Below are positions 12,501 through 24,737 of a stretch of 64,000 bases of DNA, piece after piece. Position 1 is the stretch's first letter. Each line of letters opens with the position of its first letter. This DNA comes from Carallia brachiata (taxonomy: Eukaryota; Streptophyta; Magnoliopsida; Malpighiales; Rhizophoraceae), in assembly GCA_021464245.1 (NCBI GenBank), contig JADCRB010000118.1, positions 498,056 to 562,055 on the forward strand, in the 5' to 3' direction. A program made the translations under genes and the position numbers. The notes below the pieces were generated by a model that worked only from the letters and a program-made list of their open reading frames with translations, was not told the DNA's origin and searched no databases.

Positions 12501-12994
12501 ATAAGGATTTTTTTAGTCCTAAACTTTAGATTTTTTTACGTTTGAGTCCTAAACCTTTTTGACATTTCATTTGAGTCTTAAACTTTTTGATTTTCTACCA
12601 AATTAGTCCCTCTGTTTAACAAAAGTGATCAATCTATTAAAAAATAATTTTAACTTTACAAAAAATTATTTAAAAAAGATTAAATATATGAATTGAATGT
12701 CTTTTTTATAAAAAAATATACATGTTGCCTATTTAATTCGTATATTTGTTGATTAAAAAAATATTTAATATGCATATTTTGTTAATGAAAAAAATATTTA
12801 ACTCATGTATTTAAGCTTTTTTAAATGATTTTTATTAAATTAAACTCACTTATTAATAGATTGACTACTTTTCGTAATTTAAAGGACTGATATAGTAAAA
12901 AATTAAAAGATTTAGGACTCAAATGAAATGTTAAAAAGGTTTAGGACTCAAACGTAAAAAAATCTAAAGGTTTAGGACTTTAAAAATATTTATC
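12500..12994. mobile_element. long-TIR MITE, family M2, copy 1
   Basis: The ends are long inverted repeats of over 100 bp built on AGTCCTAAAC, TTTTTTTACGTTTGAGTCCTAAACCTTTTT and ACATTTCATTTGAGTC-type words. The outermost aligned bases are GATAAGGATTTTTTTAGTCC on the left and, reverse-complemented, GATAAATATTTTTAAAGTCC on the right. No coding capacity. I could not find a clean TSD. A second copy is at 46363-46848. The long arms suggest a Mutator-type MITE. Confidence 0.7.
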
Positions 12995-13000
12995 CCCATT

Positions 13001-14501
13001 GGTATAAAAAAAAAACAGGATTTAGAATCCATATTCAACTTGAACCATTACAAAGAATGAAAAAATTGTCGCACATTGTTGGCTAATTATGAAAAATTGA
13101 TTAATATTCTGTACTAATCAATCACCAAGCCTTTTTATTATTATTATTTTTTTTGGGAACATAAAATGGAGCTATATTGTCCATTAAGAGGTTTTGTCTC
13201 TTCTTTTTCTCTGGCTTTTGTGTTGATAAATGAGAACTTTTTGTCAACTAGTTTTCCTCCATCAAGGAGTTGTAGTTAATGACAGTTCTGTGTTTAAAGA
13301 ATGGTTCAAAATATGCATGGTGAAAATTACAAACCAAGTGTTAAAATGGTTAAATTATAGAACTGTGCTAAAACACCACAATTATAAGAACAATAGAAAA
13401 TATTATGGGTGGGATGCAAGTATACTAATCAAAACTCTGCTCTTTTCTGACAATATTGTATGAGCAGATTTAGTCCCCTTTAACAATTGCTCAGAAATGG
13501 TGGCAACATGAAATTACAGTATTGGTAGGACCCAGCCCATTCTGGGTACAGAACAAAAAAAATATGCCCTGATCTTCTAATACGTAAAGAGGAATAATGA
13601 TGACCAACTAGAATTGCTTTTTTCTAAGTTTTCACGACAGATATCCCATGCCCAGTTAGAGCTTAACTCAAAAGTTTCCTCTCTCTCTCTCCAGTCACAG
13701 TTTTATTGCATTAACAGCTATGTGTGCTTATCAACAAGAGCTTGTTATTTTGCTCTGATTTTTATTCTTTTGAGGGTCACTAGCTCTTTTCTTTTCCTTA
13801 ATTTTATGCCAATGCAACTTCAATGCCAGTTACTACCTACTCCAATTTGTCCTTATTTGCGCGATAACATAGTCTTGCTCTTTTACATTTTAACTTGATG
13901 ATGCTGCATTCATTTTCAAAAGGTCCTAAATTTGAGTGTGAGTTAGAGCTCATTAATAAAAAAAATTTATTACGTATAATTATCTTTATTGGGAATCGAA
14001 TGAGGGAGAAAGTAGGGACTACTGAATGTAGTGATGTTTGTAAACCTTGCTAATGAGAATAACATTGTCCTAAAATGATTCATGAGACTTGAGTCCATTC
14101 TTGCCAACTGCAACCACATGCTCATATTAATTATTAAAGGACGCAACATGTAGACCATCACCAACTATAAAATCCCAATCCAGCGGTTGTTAACATAGAT
14201 CATAATATGCCTTGGTTTAACTATAGGGGCTGTTGGAAGTAGGAGTTTGGTGGGTCTACAGAATAAATTTATTTTGTGGGGAAACATTCACTATCATAAT
14301 CATGCCACAGCCCATGTACCATCTCCAGTGCCAATTCACCACAATAATTTCTATCTCATAATGCAAAGAATCTTTCCATTTCTTCTTTACTTTAACTGCC
14401 CTCAAACTCAAAGAACTTGCCCAAGCCTAACCTTTTCCTTTTTACTATGCCCATTAATTAGTTCTACTTTCTATACTTAAAAAAGGCTTTAACCAACAGA
14501 A
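13001..14501. other. intergenic DNA, no gene recognised
   Basis: Several short open frames on both strands (for example 13230-13463 and 13614-13898) show no recognisable domain. A TC-rich run lies near 13679-13692. Nothing further can be supported. Confidence 0.4.
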
Positions 14502-14587
14502 AACCCCCACTAAAAGGTCTTCAATACATTTCATTATTTTAGTTAACCCCCACTAGAAGGTCTTCAATAGATTTCATTATTTTAGTT
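14502..14587. repeat. 43-bp tandem duplication
   Basis: Two adjacent 43-bp units, 14502-14544 and 14545-14587, begin aacccccacta and end attttagtt, differing at about two or three positions. They lie about 530 bp upstream of the DUF868 start. Confidence 0.85.
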
Positions 14588-15118
14588 GAGTCTTGCAACT
14601 AAGAACAAACCATGAACATGTCACCACTTAGACCAGGTCCAAACTCTTTTTATGCTTTTGCTTTCTTTTCTTTTCCTTTTTTCAATATTATCTCATGTGA
14701 ACTGGCAGAGGTGACTAAGGAAAGAAACTGAAGATTTGTGACTCAATCCTCCTCCTCTATCTTTTTATTGCTTAAACTTTTTCTTTGTAGGGGTAATGTC
14801 AGTCTTCTATTTTTTACCTTCTTATGAGAATGAGATGCAGAATTTTGGGTGAGAGAGAGAATACGCTATTAAATGGCCTGTCAGAACCTGAACTCCCTTG
14901 CCCTCCTTTCTATTTAACTCTCCATGTTATGATTTATGGGTCAAGAATGTAATGAAGAGGCAGTGCAAATGCAACTACCTTAGCGTTAAGCTCTCAATAT
15001 ATTGATTTTCTTCCTGGTATAAGCCAAAACAGAAACACCCATCTCTCAAGACCTGCAGATCTCCTCTCTCTCCACCCCTCTCCATATTGAAGAATCCAAT
15101 TTGATTTAGAGATCAACA

Positions 15119-16014
15119 ATGAGAGATATAGTTTCTTGTTTTAGTGAAAATGCTATAGATGTCTCTCATTCTTCATGTTCTTCTTATTCAAACAATGCTT
15201 GCATCTCACCAACTCTAATCCCATCGGCAAAATGCAGTCACTTGCTTGTATAAAATCACCCTCTCTACTCAAAAGCAAATCTTGGTCTCAGTCACCTGGT
15301 CAAAAGCCAGACTTCGCAAGGCCTTAGCATAAACATGGGCAATGACCCTTCAACATCTTTCAAGCTCAACACCAGTGCCAGGCTATTCAGGAAGATGAAA
15401 GGCAACAAAGTGATTGACTTTGATAAATTGAAGGTGGAAATCTTCTGGGATCTCACTTCTGCTAAATATGACAGAGGACCTGAACCTGTTGACGGGTTTT
15501 ATGTTCTGGTCATGGTTGATTCAGAAATAGGCCTTATAATGGGTGATACAGGGACGAAGCAATCACCAAGAGGTTCAAAACTAGCACCCCAGTTGCCAAG
15601 GCCACTCTCATTTCAAGGCAAGAGCATTGTTCAGGCAATACTTTATATGTCACCAAGGCAAGGTTTTGTGATGCTGGGGTTCAACATGACATCCTGATTA
15701 CATGTAGTGGAGAAAATGAAGGCCTAAAGCATCCGGTTTTATCCGTTTGTATCGATAAGAAGACAGTGATTCGAGTAAAGAGGCTGCAATGGAATTTTAG
15801 AGGCAACCAGTCCATTTTTGTTGATGGGTTGCTTGTTGATCTGATGTGGGATGTCCATGACTGGTTCTTCAATCCTGCTTCTGGTTATGCTGTGTTCATG
15901 TTCAGGACAAGAAGTGGAATGGATAGCAGGCTGTGGTTGGAGGAAAAGGTGGTGCAGAAAGAGCAAGAGAGGGTTGAATTCTCTTTGTTGATCTATGCCT
16001 GTAAGAGCCCTTGA
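15119..16014 (+). CDS. DUF868 family protein gene, frame broken three times in this sequence
   Basis: The translation over three frames follows the plant DUF868 family from end to end. The N-terminus MRDIVSCFSENA starts at ATG 15119. The middle frame gives LSTQKQILVSVTWSK. Then come MGNDPSTSFKLNTSARLFRK from about 15335, the WNFRGNQ and DLMWDVHDWFF blocks from about 15790, and a TGA stop at 16012-16014. Frame changes are needed near 15231 (beside an A run), near 15308 (A run) and near 15550 (GGG). About 298 codons is the usual family length and no intron is needed. Function is unknown; plant DUF868 proteins are uncharacterised. Codons outside the three points are undamaged, so either the gene died very recently or the breaks are base-run errors in the assembly. 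The C-terminal frame 15553-16014 is fully open. Confidence 0.8.
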
Positions 16015-18361
16015 AGAAAAAACTGACCTTTTGTTTTTTTGGCTTTTTACTTATTGGTTCTTGTCAGTTTTTCTCTTTTTCTCTTTGAATTTTTAGAATT
16101 TTTTTTCTTCTCTTTTTGGGTTTTCCTTTCTTCTTGAAAGGCATAGATACTCAGATTCTTTCTGTTATATGAAAAATAATTTTAGCTGTGAAATGCAGGA
16201 ATGCGAATGGTGACGTAACTGTTACTTGGCTATTAAATCTGACATGTCTGTTTTTTCTCTGCTTCTTTAAACCAATAGCTCTGTTTCTATAAAACAGCTG
16301 ATATTAATTTTGAGACACTCCTGATTTATGTATGGAAATGAAAAAGATACCCAAAAGGAGATTCATGGGATTTTGGAAAAATGTCGATGGAGATTTGTAA
16401 AATGGGTACTGGGGGCTGGTGATTTGTTGAAAGATATGAATTGGACATTCTTTAGTCTTTGAAAGAGATGCATCGATTTTTCTCTTTTACTCTTGTGGGA
16501 GTATTTTCCTGGAAATTATTGTTGATATATTAGTGCAAATCAATGCAATTTAACTTGTTGGTATCTTAGGATATCTTCCTTACATACCATTTTTAAGCAG
16601 CAGCAGATACAGCAATAACGCTTGGTTGCTTGAAACTGGCATAGGAATGTCTACTTTTTTCCTTTTTCTTTTTGGATCAAATAGAAAAATCTACTTGGAT
16701 TAGCACGTTTTAGAAGGCCTATCTACATGGGGAGGGCTTTCAAGATTGTGGTTATTTGTACATGTTCCTCGGCTTCACTTGCATTACTCTCCTTGTATGG
16801 CCATGGTCCCCCAGGTGCTCAATTATCCTTTGGCCTACAATTAAACCAGTAGCTAAAACATTCATTCACACGACCGTAGATTCTCACAATCCAATGGTCA
16901 AAAGCTATGGATAAATTACCCTTCACTTCCAACAAGAACCGGTTATTTGGATTGTTCTGTACAATTGGCTATTGTGACTTCCTCTGTGAGATCCCATTTT
17001 GGCTTTAGCAAACCCAAGTGTCATTGTCTTGCCACCAAGCTAAGTCATCACTGACTTAGTAGAGTGAATGATGGAACCTAGAATCTGCAACAAGCCAATA
17101 TTGTCAATGGGGTTCCACTTCAAAAAGGATTTCGGTAGAGGGTAACGGAACTTCCTTTCTGTTGCTTCTAAATAATTCCCCCACCACCCAAGGTGGCAGT
17201 CGGGTTCGTGATCCGACATGTTGTTCCTATTCACGACGCAGGCTTGAGTCCTAGTTGCTGCAGATGAGGATGAATTCTCCTCTTAGGTCCTTTGGGCTTA
17301 CTGTGCTCTCGTCAATACTGTGATCAGTTTGAAAGAAATTAGTTCGAACTAACAGTAGGGTAATAAGTCATCTTTATAAGAATTGGTTAAACGAAAATAA
17401 TAACAGTGACCTCAATATTAATGTATATGTATGATAATTTATATACTCACAATGCACCTTTTTTTTTTGTTGTTAAAAATAAAAAAATAATACCTCCCCA
17501 TTATGAAATTTCTTAGCATGATCAAAATCCAGTGGGGCAATGAATTCGCTGAATTAAAAATATTCTGAAAAGTTGGTCATCCTCTTTTAAGGTCAGTAAC
17601 CGCTAATCATCTCAATTACTCAGATAGTCTTCTCAAGACACGCAAATTTTCCTCCATGCCATGGTTGCAGTGGACTAGTGGGTGGGTATTGAATATGACA
17701 CTTATAATAATCAAAGGGTTCAATAGAATGCATCAACAATTCTTGGAGTCCACCTTCTTTTTAGTCTTCCCTGTCATGCTTGTCAAAAGTTGTCATTATA
17801 TATTTCTAGGTCCTGCACCACTAGGAGAATGTGAAGGGCAGTCCCCTCTCGAACTGTCTTTCCTTGTTGTCTGACTTGGACAAGCAAATGAAATTCATCA
17901 TGGGTGCGGGAACATGTTCAAAAATTTGTGTCTAATTTTTTATTCTATTAACACGTTAAATTATAATAAATTTTTAATTTTTTGTAACTATATTAATAAA
18001 ATTAAAATAAAAAAATATATCTTATCACTTCATTTTTGTTGTTATACAAAAGATCAATATAATTACAAAATATTAAAAACTCGTTGTACTTCGATGCTGT
18101 AGTGAGATAAAAATTCGGACAAACTCTTAATGCATACTTTTTCGTTTAATCATAAAGACTACTGAAAATGGCAAGAGTAAACCTAAAATGTACCTGATTT
18201 TTACCGGAGAAAGATGGGGGTGTATAACTTTGAATTCGTTGCAGGATGCATGACTTTAACCACTGTGAAAAATTCAAAACCTGAACCAGCGCCAGTCAAT
18301 CTATGGCATTACACGTTATGGTCTCGAGCCCTTCTTCAGTTGGCTTTTCTCTTTAGGGCCA
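16015..18361. other. 3' flank of DUF868 gene and intergenic DNA
   Basis: The first few hundred bases are T-rich and probably hold the 3' UTR. The rest has only short frames without recognised domains, including 17040-17234 on the minus strand and 17656-17874 on the plus strand. No repeat pair was found within it. Confidence 0.4.
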
Positions 18362-18369
18362 CCATAAAA

Positions 18370-18911
18370 CACTAGTGTCAGAACTAGACTAAATTGATCA
18401 GTTTGATCGGTTGAATTATAGACTGATCAAGTTATTGATTAGGTTCATGATCGAGTTTCAACATAAAATTGGATCGGTCAGAAACTGGACAAATTTGGTT
18501 AAACTAGTTCGATTGGATCGATCAACCCAAATTAACAAATTTCAGAAATTCTAATTTTACCCCAAAGTTTATTTAACTTATAGTTAAGTGCTAAATTTAA
18601 TTAAAACTTTCAATTTAGTTCTAAATTGATCTAAACATTCAATTTAATCATTAAAACTAAGAAACTAATATCCAATCAAATCTTTTTATAATTTTTTTTG
18701 TTAAAAACTTTTGAATTTAACTATTAAAAATTATTTTTATGATAATATATCACATATAATAATTATTTTTTTTCAATTGCTTTTATAAATATTTATTACT
18801 TATTAAATATCAATTTTAACAGTTTAAATTTTGGTTCAACTGATTGAACTGATCATATCTTGAACTACTAATTTATACTGTTTGATGATCGGTACAGTCC
18901 TGAAAACATTG
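18370..18911. mobile_element. hAT-type MITE, family M1, copy 4
   Basis: A 542-bp element starting CACTAGTGTCAGAACTAGAC and ending CAGTCCTGAAAACATTG. The flanking 8-bp TSD is ccataaaa (18362-18369) versus ccataaag (18912-18919). The GGTT/CCGG subterminal words have decayed to GATCGGTT and TGATCA forms, so this is an older copy than copies 1-3. Confidence 0.78.
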
Positions 18912-18919
18912 CCATAAAG

Positions 18920-21027
18920 CCACTATGATTTAGATATCCCTTGAAAACACTAGGAATTATGGAAACATGCATGGTCTGGTTGGCCTGGTGGGAAGCATAC
19001 CATTGATGTTACCTCTTCTAGCATCCTGCCCCTTCATTGTCATTCTTAGATTATTTTTCCTTACCTAACCTTATTCCATCATCTCGTTATTAATTTTGGA
19101 CACCTAGTTGGACACAACACTCTTGAACGTAAAAATTAAAAATATATATATATATATTAACAGCATTAGAAATTGGTGTTTCGCTTAATGGGCAGTTAAT
19201 AGTTTCAATTTTTAATGCAATTCTAATTTTTTTTTTTTTTTTATTGTCTCCACTCCTGATGTCATATACTGAACCTCATGATCTAATCACAAGTCTATAT
19301 AAATTTTTTAAAAAACTTAGTAGCTTCATAAATTTAAATAATGGCTACGTGCAGTTGGCCTTTCTTTATTTGTTTGGCATCAAGTTGACAATTAGCAAAA
19401 TGTAGGTTTTAGACAACTGAGTTAGGCAAAACCGAAATGCACGGGGATAGAATTAGGTTTACTTGTAATGCCACCGGTTTCTTGTCTTCGATGCAACTCA
19501 AAAGCCATTTAAATGACATCACATGCTGAGTTTTAAAACATGACAAGAGTTATGGCATTGAGTGCAATATATTTTTGGTCACTAAATATTATTATTATTA
19601 TTATTATTTTGTCTGATGTTTGCATCAGAACCCAAGGAGTGTCACCAAACCATGACCTAGCAGAATTTAATTATATTTAACTCCATTTGGCTCTAGTGAA
19701 ATTCGAATCCATGATTTCTTACATAGCTCCAAGTCCCTCAACTATTTGAACGACATAAATAGTAATATAATAATAATTATTAATAGTAGTTGACTAAACA
19801 TATAACTTGGTCCTTTTACCAGACTAATAAACTTTTTTTTTTAAAACGACTGATTAACCCTTACTAGGGAAACCAAAATTAACCAACTTTGAGGGCAACT
19901 GCAAAAATCTAGAATATATATTGCCTGGTTTGAGATAAAAAAACGTAGAACCAGTAGAAAAAAATCTTTTTATTATTTATAAGTTACTTTATTAAATTAT
20001 ATTTCTTTTGATTGCTGGTTAAACAATAAATATTTATATAACTTGACATGATATGCACCTAAAACAATTTACTAAATTATATTTATTTTCATAACTGGAT
20101 TAAAAGGATTGGTTGATTATTTTCTTCCGGTATATTACTATTCTAGTATTATAGAATGAGCATCCATATTGATAAAGGTTAAAAAATTTTACCAATCTTT
20201 CATTTTAAGGGGCTTAGATATTGGGACTAACCATCCTTACTAAATTAATATCCGTATATTTAAAAAGTTTTATTCTATAGTCACAAGAGTTCTAACTATT
20301 ATGTAATAAGTATAGTCTAATGGCCACTAAACTTAGAATTTAGGGGTGAAATTAGAAATTCAATCTCCAGACATCACTCATATAATATAACCCTCTCCCC
20401 AATCCAACTAAACTTAAAAAAAAAAAAAAAAAAAAAAACCATTCAGAAACAAAGGAAGACCATTTATTATTCATGATACATCCCCTTATTTTCCATTTTA
20501 TTTCTTCCATATCTTTTCTGTCGTTTTACTAATTCGCCACTTTTTATCTCGAATCTGCACTTCTCTGCCTTTTCATCTCACTTTTTTTTTTTTTTTTTCC
20601 ATTTTTTGTGGTCCTAAGGGGGCTTAAAGGCAATTGAAAACAAAACTAAATACGTTGATAAAACGTGGTGTTCGTTCAGATTTCTACAACTAATAGCTCT
20701 GTGTGGCTTGTTTGCTTTCTCTCTTATAAGGGTTTAATGCGCTGGTTTGGTCGTACTTCGTTCAGATCGAGTTAGGCCTTTCGTTTTTGATGTTGTTGAT
20801 TGTCATAATTGTTGGGATGTTTTGCTGGGATGTGTTGTTGGTTAGCCTTTGTAAGTACTTCGTGGGATGTGGCCTTGGTTTGCGCTGTTATTATTTGTCC
20901 AAATTGTGGGATGTTTTCATTGGACATACTTGTGTTGGTGAGCTTTTGCCTTTGTCTGTGATGGTTAGGCTTCCAGTAATTGTGTTTTTATTGGGTGCTC
21001 TTTATTTAAGAGTGGTATGAATAAGAT
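18920..21027. other. intergenic DNA, no gene recognised
   Basis: AT-rich with a TA microsatellite at about 19142-19157, an ATT repeat at about 19590-19607 and poly-A/T runs near 19230, 20420 and 20583. The 77-codon frame at 20787-21020 is hydrophobic and Val/Leu/Cys-rich. It has no supporting signal and is not called. Confidence 0.4.
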
Positions 21028-21476
21028 TAAGGTTATTAAAATCAGATTGGTTATTAAATTAAAAATATTAGTGATTTAAGATTTACCTGGTTAAACCGAT
21101 ATTTAAATTAGTATTAAATAATACATATGTATAAAAGTAATTAAAAAAATAATATTTATAAATAGTCATTAAATATTAATTTTTTCTATTTTTAAAGACT
21201 AAATTAAAAGTTTTGGTCAAATTTAAGATTAAATTGAAATTTTTAATTAAATTTAGAGTTTAAATTATAATTTAAATAAATTTGAGATTAAATTATAATT
21301 TATGAATTTTTTGGCCTGATTTGGACTAGTCCAACAAGTCTGATTTTTACTAATTTTAACTAATTTTGATCAGTCTGAGATTTTGTTAAAATTAGCCGTA
21401 AACCAGATCGGACTCCTAACTAATTATTGGTTGAATCAGTTCGACCAGTTGATCCGCTCTGATTTTTATAACCATG
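21028..21476. mobile_element. hAT-type MITE, family M1, copy 5
   Basis: A 449-bp element starting TAAGGTTATTAAAATCAG and ending TTTTTATAACCATG. The 8-bp TSD is aataagat (21020-21027) versus aataagac (21477-21484). It is the most diverged member: CCGG words are mostly lost, consistent with methyl-CpG decay. The internal order, AT-rich core then a tctgatttttac terminal block, matches copies 1-3. Confidence 0.75.
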
Positions 21477-21484
21477 AATAAGAC

Positions 21485-22566
21485 TTTTGCGGTTCAAAAA
21501 AAAAAAAAAAAGAAAACTAAACTAAATACAGACTATGGGGGCCTCGTCCTCGGCCATTGGACACCAAACTTACCTTGATCCAATAGAGTTCTGCAATTTG
21601 CTAGAGGCCTTGATAATAGATTTCATCTCACTTTTCTTTGGAGTTTTTTTTTTTTGGTCTAAACTTTTCTTTGTAGTTTTATTGTATACAAGTGACTGAT
21701 GGGTCATCAGCCCATGATCCATATGTTCTATTAACTTCCATTTATCTTTGTCTATCCACGAACCGTCTCTTTTAACGATAGATCTGAAGCCCATACGCCA
21801 AAATAAAATTTGCACTCATTTCCTCACCGTCTATATCAAATGGAGGACAGACTAAAGCTACATATCTGAGAGAATATGAGACGTTCATGATTGAGGCTAA
21901 GCTAATGTTTTAATTGAGGCTGACTTCCTCTGCAGTTGGAGCCGCATGTGTACTGTAACATTTGTTTTTTAATGTTTCAATTGAAGCATGCAAAGTAGCT
22001 TTCATGGGACTTCCATGATTATAGCTAATCTAACATTTGTGGATCATGCCCAAGTGCATAAAATGCGATTGAGCAACAATGTTGTAGAGTAAATTTTACT
22101 GCTTTTTGACACTATAAATTTTCTTGGGAAAATGTTGTTGTACAGGTTTTTATCTGGTGCACATGTTTCATTGGGCAAACGTGGGGTTATCAAAAGAGAA
22201 AGATTATATAACTATATTTAAGTAACAACGTAATTTTATCTAATTATCTTTGATATTTTTCACGAAGAATTTCATCATCTAATAACCCATATTATTTTGT
22301 TAGTATTTTGAAACTAGTTCCATCATTTGATGACTTATATTATTTTGTTAATATTTTGTAACCAATCTTGTGAAGCTAAAATTTTTTTTTCCTCAACAAA
22401 AAGCAAACTGGCCAAAAAAATTATCCATGACATAAAAGTGAAATTGCTTGGAAAGCTACGGGCAATAGCTACGAACACTTCCACAAATAAAACACATAAT
22501 GATACATACCATCATCGCACAGATACAATACCATTTTCTTTCTTTATTGCAATGAGATATTTTGGT
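21485..22566. other. intergenic DNA downstream of the Dabb gene
   Basis: Short frames only. The ~100 bp directly before 22567 may include the 3' UTR of the minus-strand Dabb gene. Nothing else could be supported. Confidence 0.4.
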
Positions 22567-23432
22567 TCATATAGTAGTAGGTGGCTTAATCTGGACGGTT
22601 GGGAAATTAAGCACCACAAATTTCTCAATAGCTCCTGAAAATGTAGCAGAGTATTCCACATGATTAGGATGAGTCTGAAATGCAGAGAAATCTTCCTTCT
22701 TTTCAAATGTCATGGAGAAGGCATGAGTATAGCCTTGTGTAAGCATCTCTAGGCCTTCCACTTCCTGTCCCCTGTCAAACACATAATATGCAACATATTC
22801 AGTAGAGGGAATCATACTTTCAAAATTGATAAGGAAAAAATCTCTAGGCCTTTTTGCTTTAAGTTGCCCCCGTATTTCAGGAAGCAGCTTGCTCGAGCGG
22901 CAGGCTACAGGGAAAAAAAAGTGTCTTGCCGGTTTCCGGTTTGCCTTTCCGTCCACGCAGCCAAACCCAAATCGATATGCCACTAACTTTTCATCAAAAT
23001 AGAGATTAGCTTAAGCAATGGACACATCTTAGCAAAAGTCTTACAAACAAAGGCAAAACAACCTAAGACTACCAATTTGGCACAGATTTACAACTTATGG
23101 GGCATGATCAGATTATTCTTCTTATCACATTCAGCGCATGTAAGATATAATACCAAATAGCAGTATTAAACTACACCATTGTTTTGTTGCTCCTAAAACT
23201 CCTGTACATTTCTGTAATCTCCTAGTCCTAAGGAAAACAAGAAAATATACATGTACCATATTCATAGTTAGAACCATAGAGCTTGAATAAGGACTCACCA
23301 TTCAAAGGACTTTATAAGATCAACTTCAGAAGCCAGCTTCTCCATTCCTTTGATAATCTCCTCCAACACAACACCTTCCTTAAACTTTACAATCACCAAG
23401 TGCTTGAACTCTTCCATTTCTATTGCGCCCAT
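22567..23432 (-). CDS. stress-response A/B barrel (Dabb) domain protein, two exons
   Basis: Exon 1 is 23432-23299 and begins MGAIEMEEFKHLVIVKFKEG. A GTGAGT donor follows. A 527-bp intron ends in GACAG, and exon 2 is 22771-22567, ending PPTTI then TGA. The junction restores SFEWGQEVEGLEML. The product is 112 residues, the normal length of this family, and resembles the product of Arabidopsis At5g22580. Family hallmarks visible are the KHLVIVKFKE strand, the QGYTHAFSMTF block and HPNHVEYSATF. Dabb proteins are small dimeric ferredoxin-like barrels implicated in stress or defence; the biochemical role of this one is not shown. A second in-frame ATG lies five codons in. All splice sites and the frame are intact, so the gene looks functional. 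Confidence 0.9.
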
Positions 23433-23461
23433 ACCACAAAATTATATCACTCAAAGCCTAG

Positions 23462-23469
23462 TATTTATA
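23462..23469 (-). promoter_or_regulatory. TATA box of the Dabb gene
   Basis: Reads TATAAATA on the minus strand, 30 bp upstream of the first ATG codon. This implies a very short 5' UTR, or use of the second ATG at 23417. Confidence 0.55.
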
Positions 23470-24212
23470 CACAGAACCAACCACACATTTATTATTCATT
23501 TGTCAAATTCCACTTGTCTATTTGTCCACTGCACACTCACCCCATGACACATTTTAACCCATTGGGTGAGAATTAGCAAAGTTTCACTCTCTTCCTTGGA
23601 CAGAATCTGCAGCTTAATGGGAAGGTACAATTATGGGTGACTGGGCTATAGATAGACTAGCCAACAACTCCTTTTCTCCATCTTACGGTAAAAAATTGTG
23701 CAGTCCTAGCTAGTTTGTCCGACCTTTGGCTTTTGCACATGAATGGGGTCCTTAGTAGCTACTGCCATATATGAGTCCGGGTACGGACCCAGGGAAATAA
23801 GGGCATAAATTTTTACCCGTATGAAACAAGAGGTCCTTTTTTTTAAATTATGATTATATATTTTACAACAAAAATAAAATAATATGATATAATTATTTTT
23901 TTTTGTTATAAAAAGTTTTATAATTATTTCAAAAAATTACCTCTCCGTTTCATTATGACGATAATTTGGACAACAACACTTCCAGATTTGTAACTTTTCC
24001 CTATATTTTATTAAAACTTGAATTTTGATGTCATCTTTATTTCCATCCGCATTATCATTACATGGAAAGGCCTTTGTTTTGCCTTTTCCCTTTTTTTTTT
24101 TTTTTTAACAGTAATACTAATTTTATTCATAACGTCTTTAAATAATATGAACACCTAATAAAATATCTGAACAAAAAATTATGTCCTTACACCATCTTCC
24201 AACAAAGAGTAG
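23470..24212. other. upstream region of the Dabb gene
   Basis: Intergenic sequence with poly-T runs near 23828 and 24089. No coding frame or transposon recognised. Confidence 0.4.
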
Positions 24213-24221
24213 AACTCAAAA

Positions 24222-24476
24222 GGATTACTATCAAAAAATAACATCACTTTTACATTTTTTTATAAATCTAACATAATTTTTAAAACAGTTTAATTATTTT
24301 CTTATAAATTTAGTACAACCTTTAACAATTAACAAATCTAGTACAGTTCAACTATTTTTTAACAAATCTAGTAAACTGTCAATTAAAAATAATCAAATCT
24401 TCAGCATGCACATTTGGACATTTTCACATGTGAAATTTAAGAGTTTTAAACTGTACTAAATTTAGACGTAAATGTG

Positions 24477-24518
<42 letters not shown>

Positions 24519-24728
24519 GGATTTAGTTACTTTTAATTGATTATTTTTAATTGACAGTATACTGGATTTGTTAGAAAATAATTGAAATGTGCTAAATTTG
24601 TTAATTGTTAAATGTTGTACTAGATTTATAAGAAAATAATTAAATTATACTAAATTTATTAATTTTTAAAAATGATGTTAGATTTATAAAAAAAACACAA
24701 ATATAGTGTTATTTTTTGATAATAACCC
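24222..24728. mobile_element. Mutator-type MITE with long palindromic arms
   Basis: A 507-bp foldback element. Arms of about 220 bp are reverse complements, with outer ends GGATTACTATCAAAAAATAA and, reverse-complemented, GGGTTATTATCAAAAAATAA. Arm words such as TTATAAATCTAACAT, AACAATTAACAAAT and TGTCAATTAAAAATAATCAA pair across the element. The 9-bp TSD is aactcaaaa (24213-24221) versus aactcaaat (24729-24737). A TA microsatellite at about 24480-24513 sits to the right of the centre. The 9-bp TSD and long TIRs indicate Mutator-like ancestry. No coding capacity. Confidence 0.85.
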
Positions 24729-24737
24729 AACTCAAAT

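Noticed and set aside
22327..22706. Plus- and minus-strand frames overlapping the Dabb gene
   Set aside because: They are shadows of, or read-through beside, the real exon 2 of the Dabb gene.
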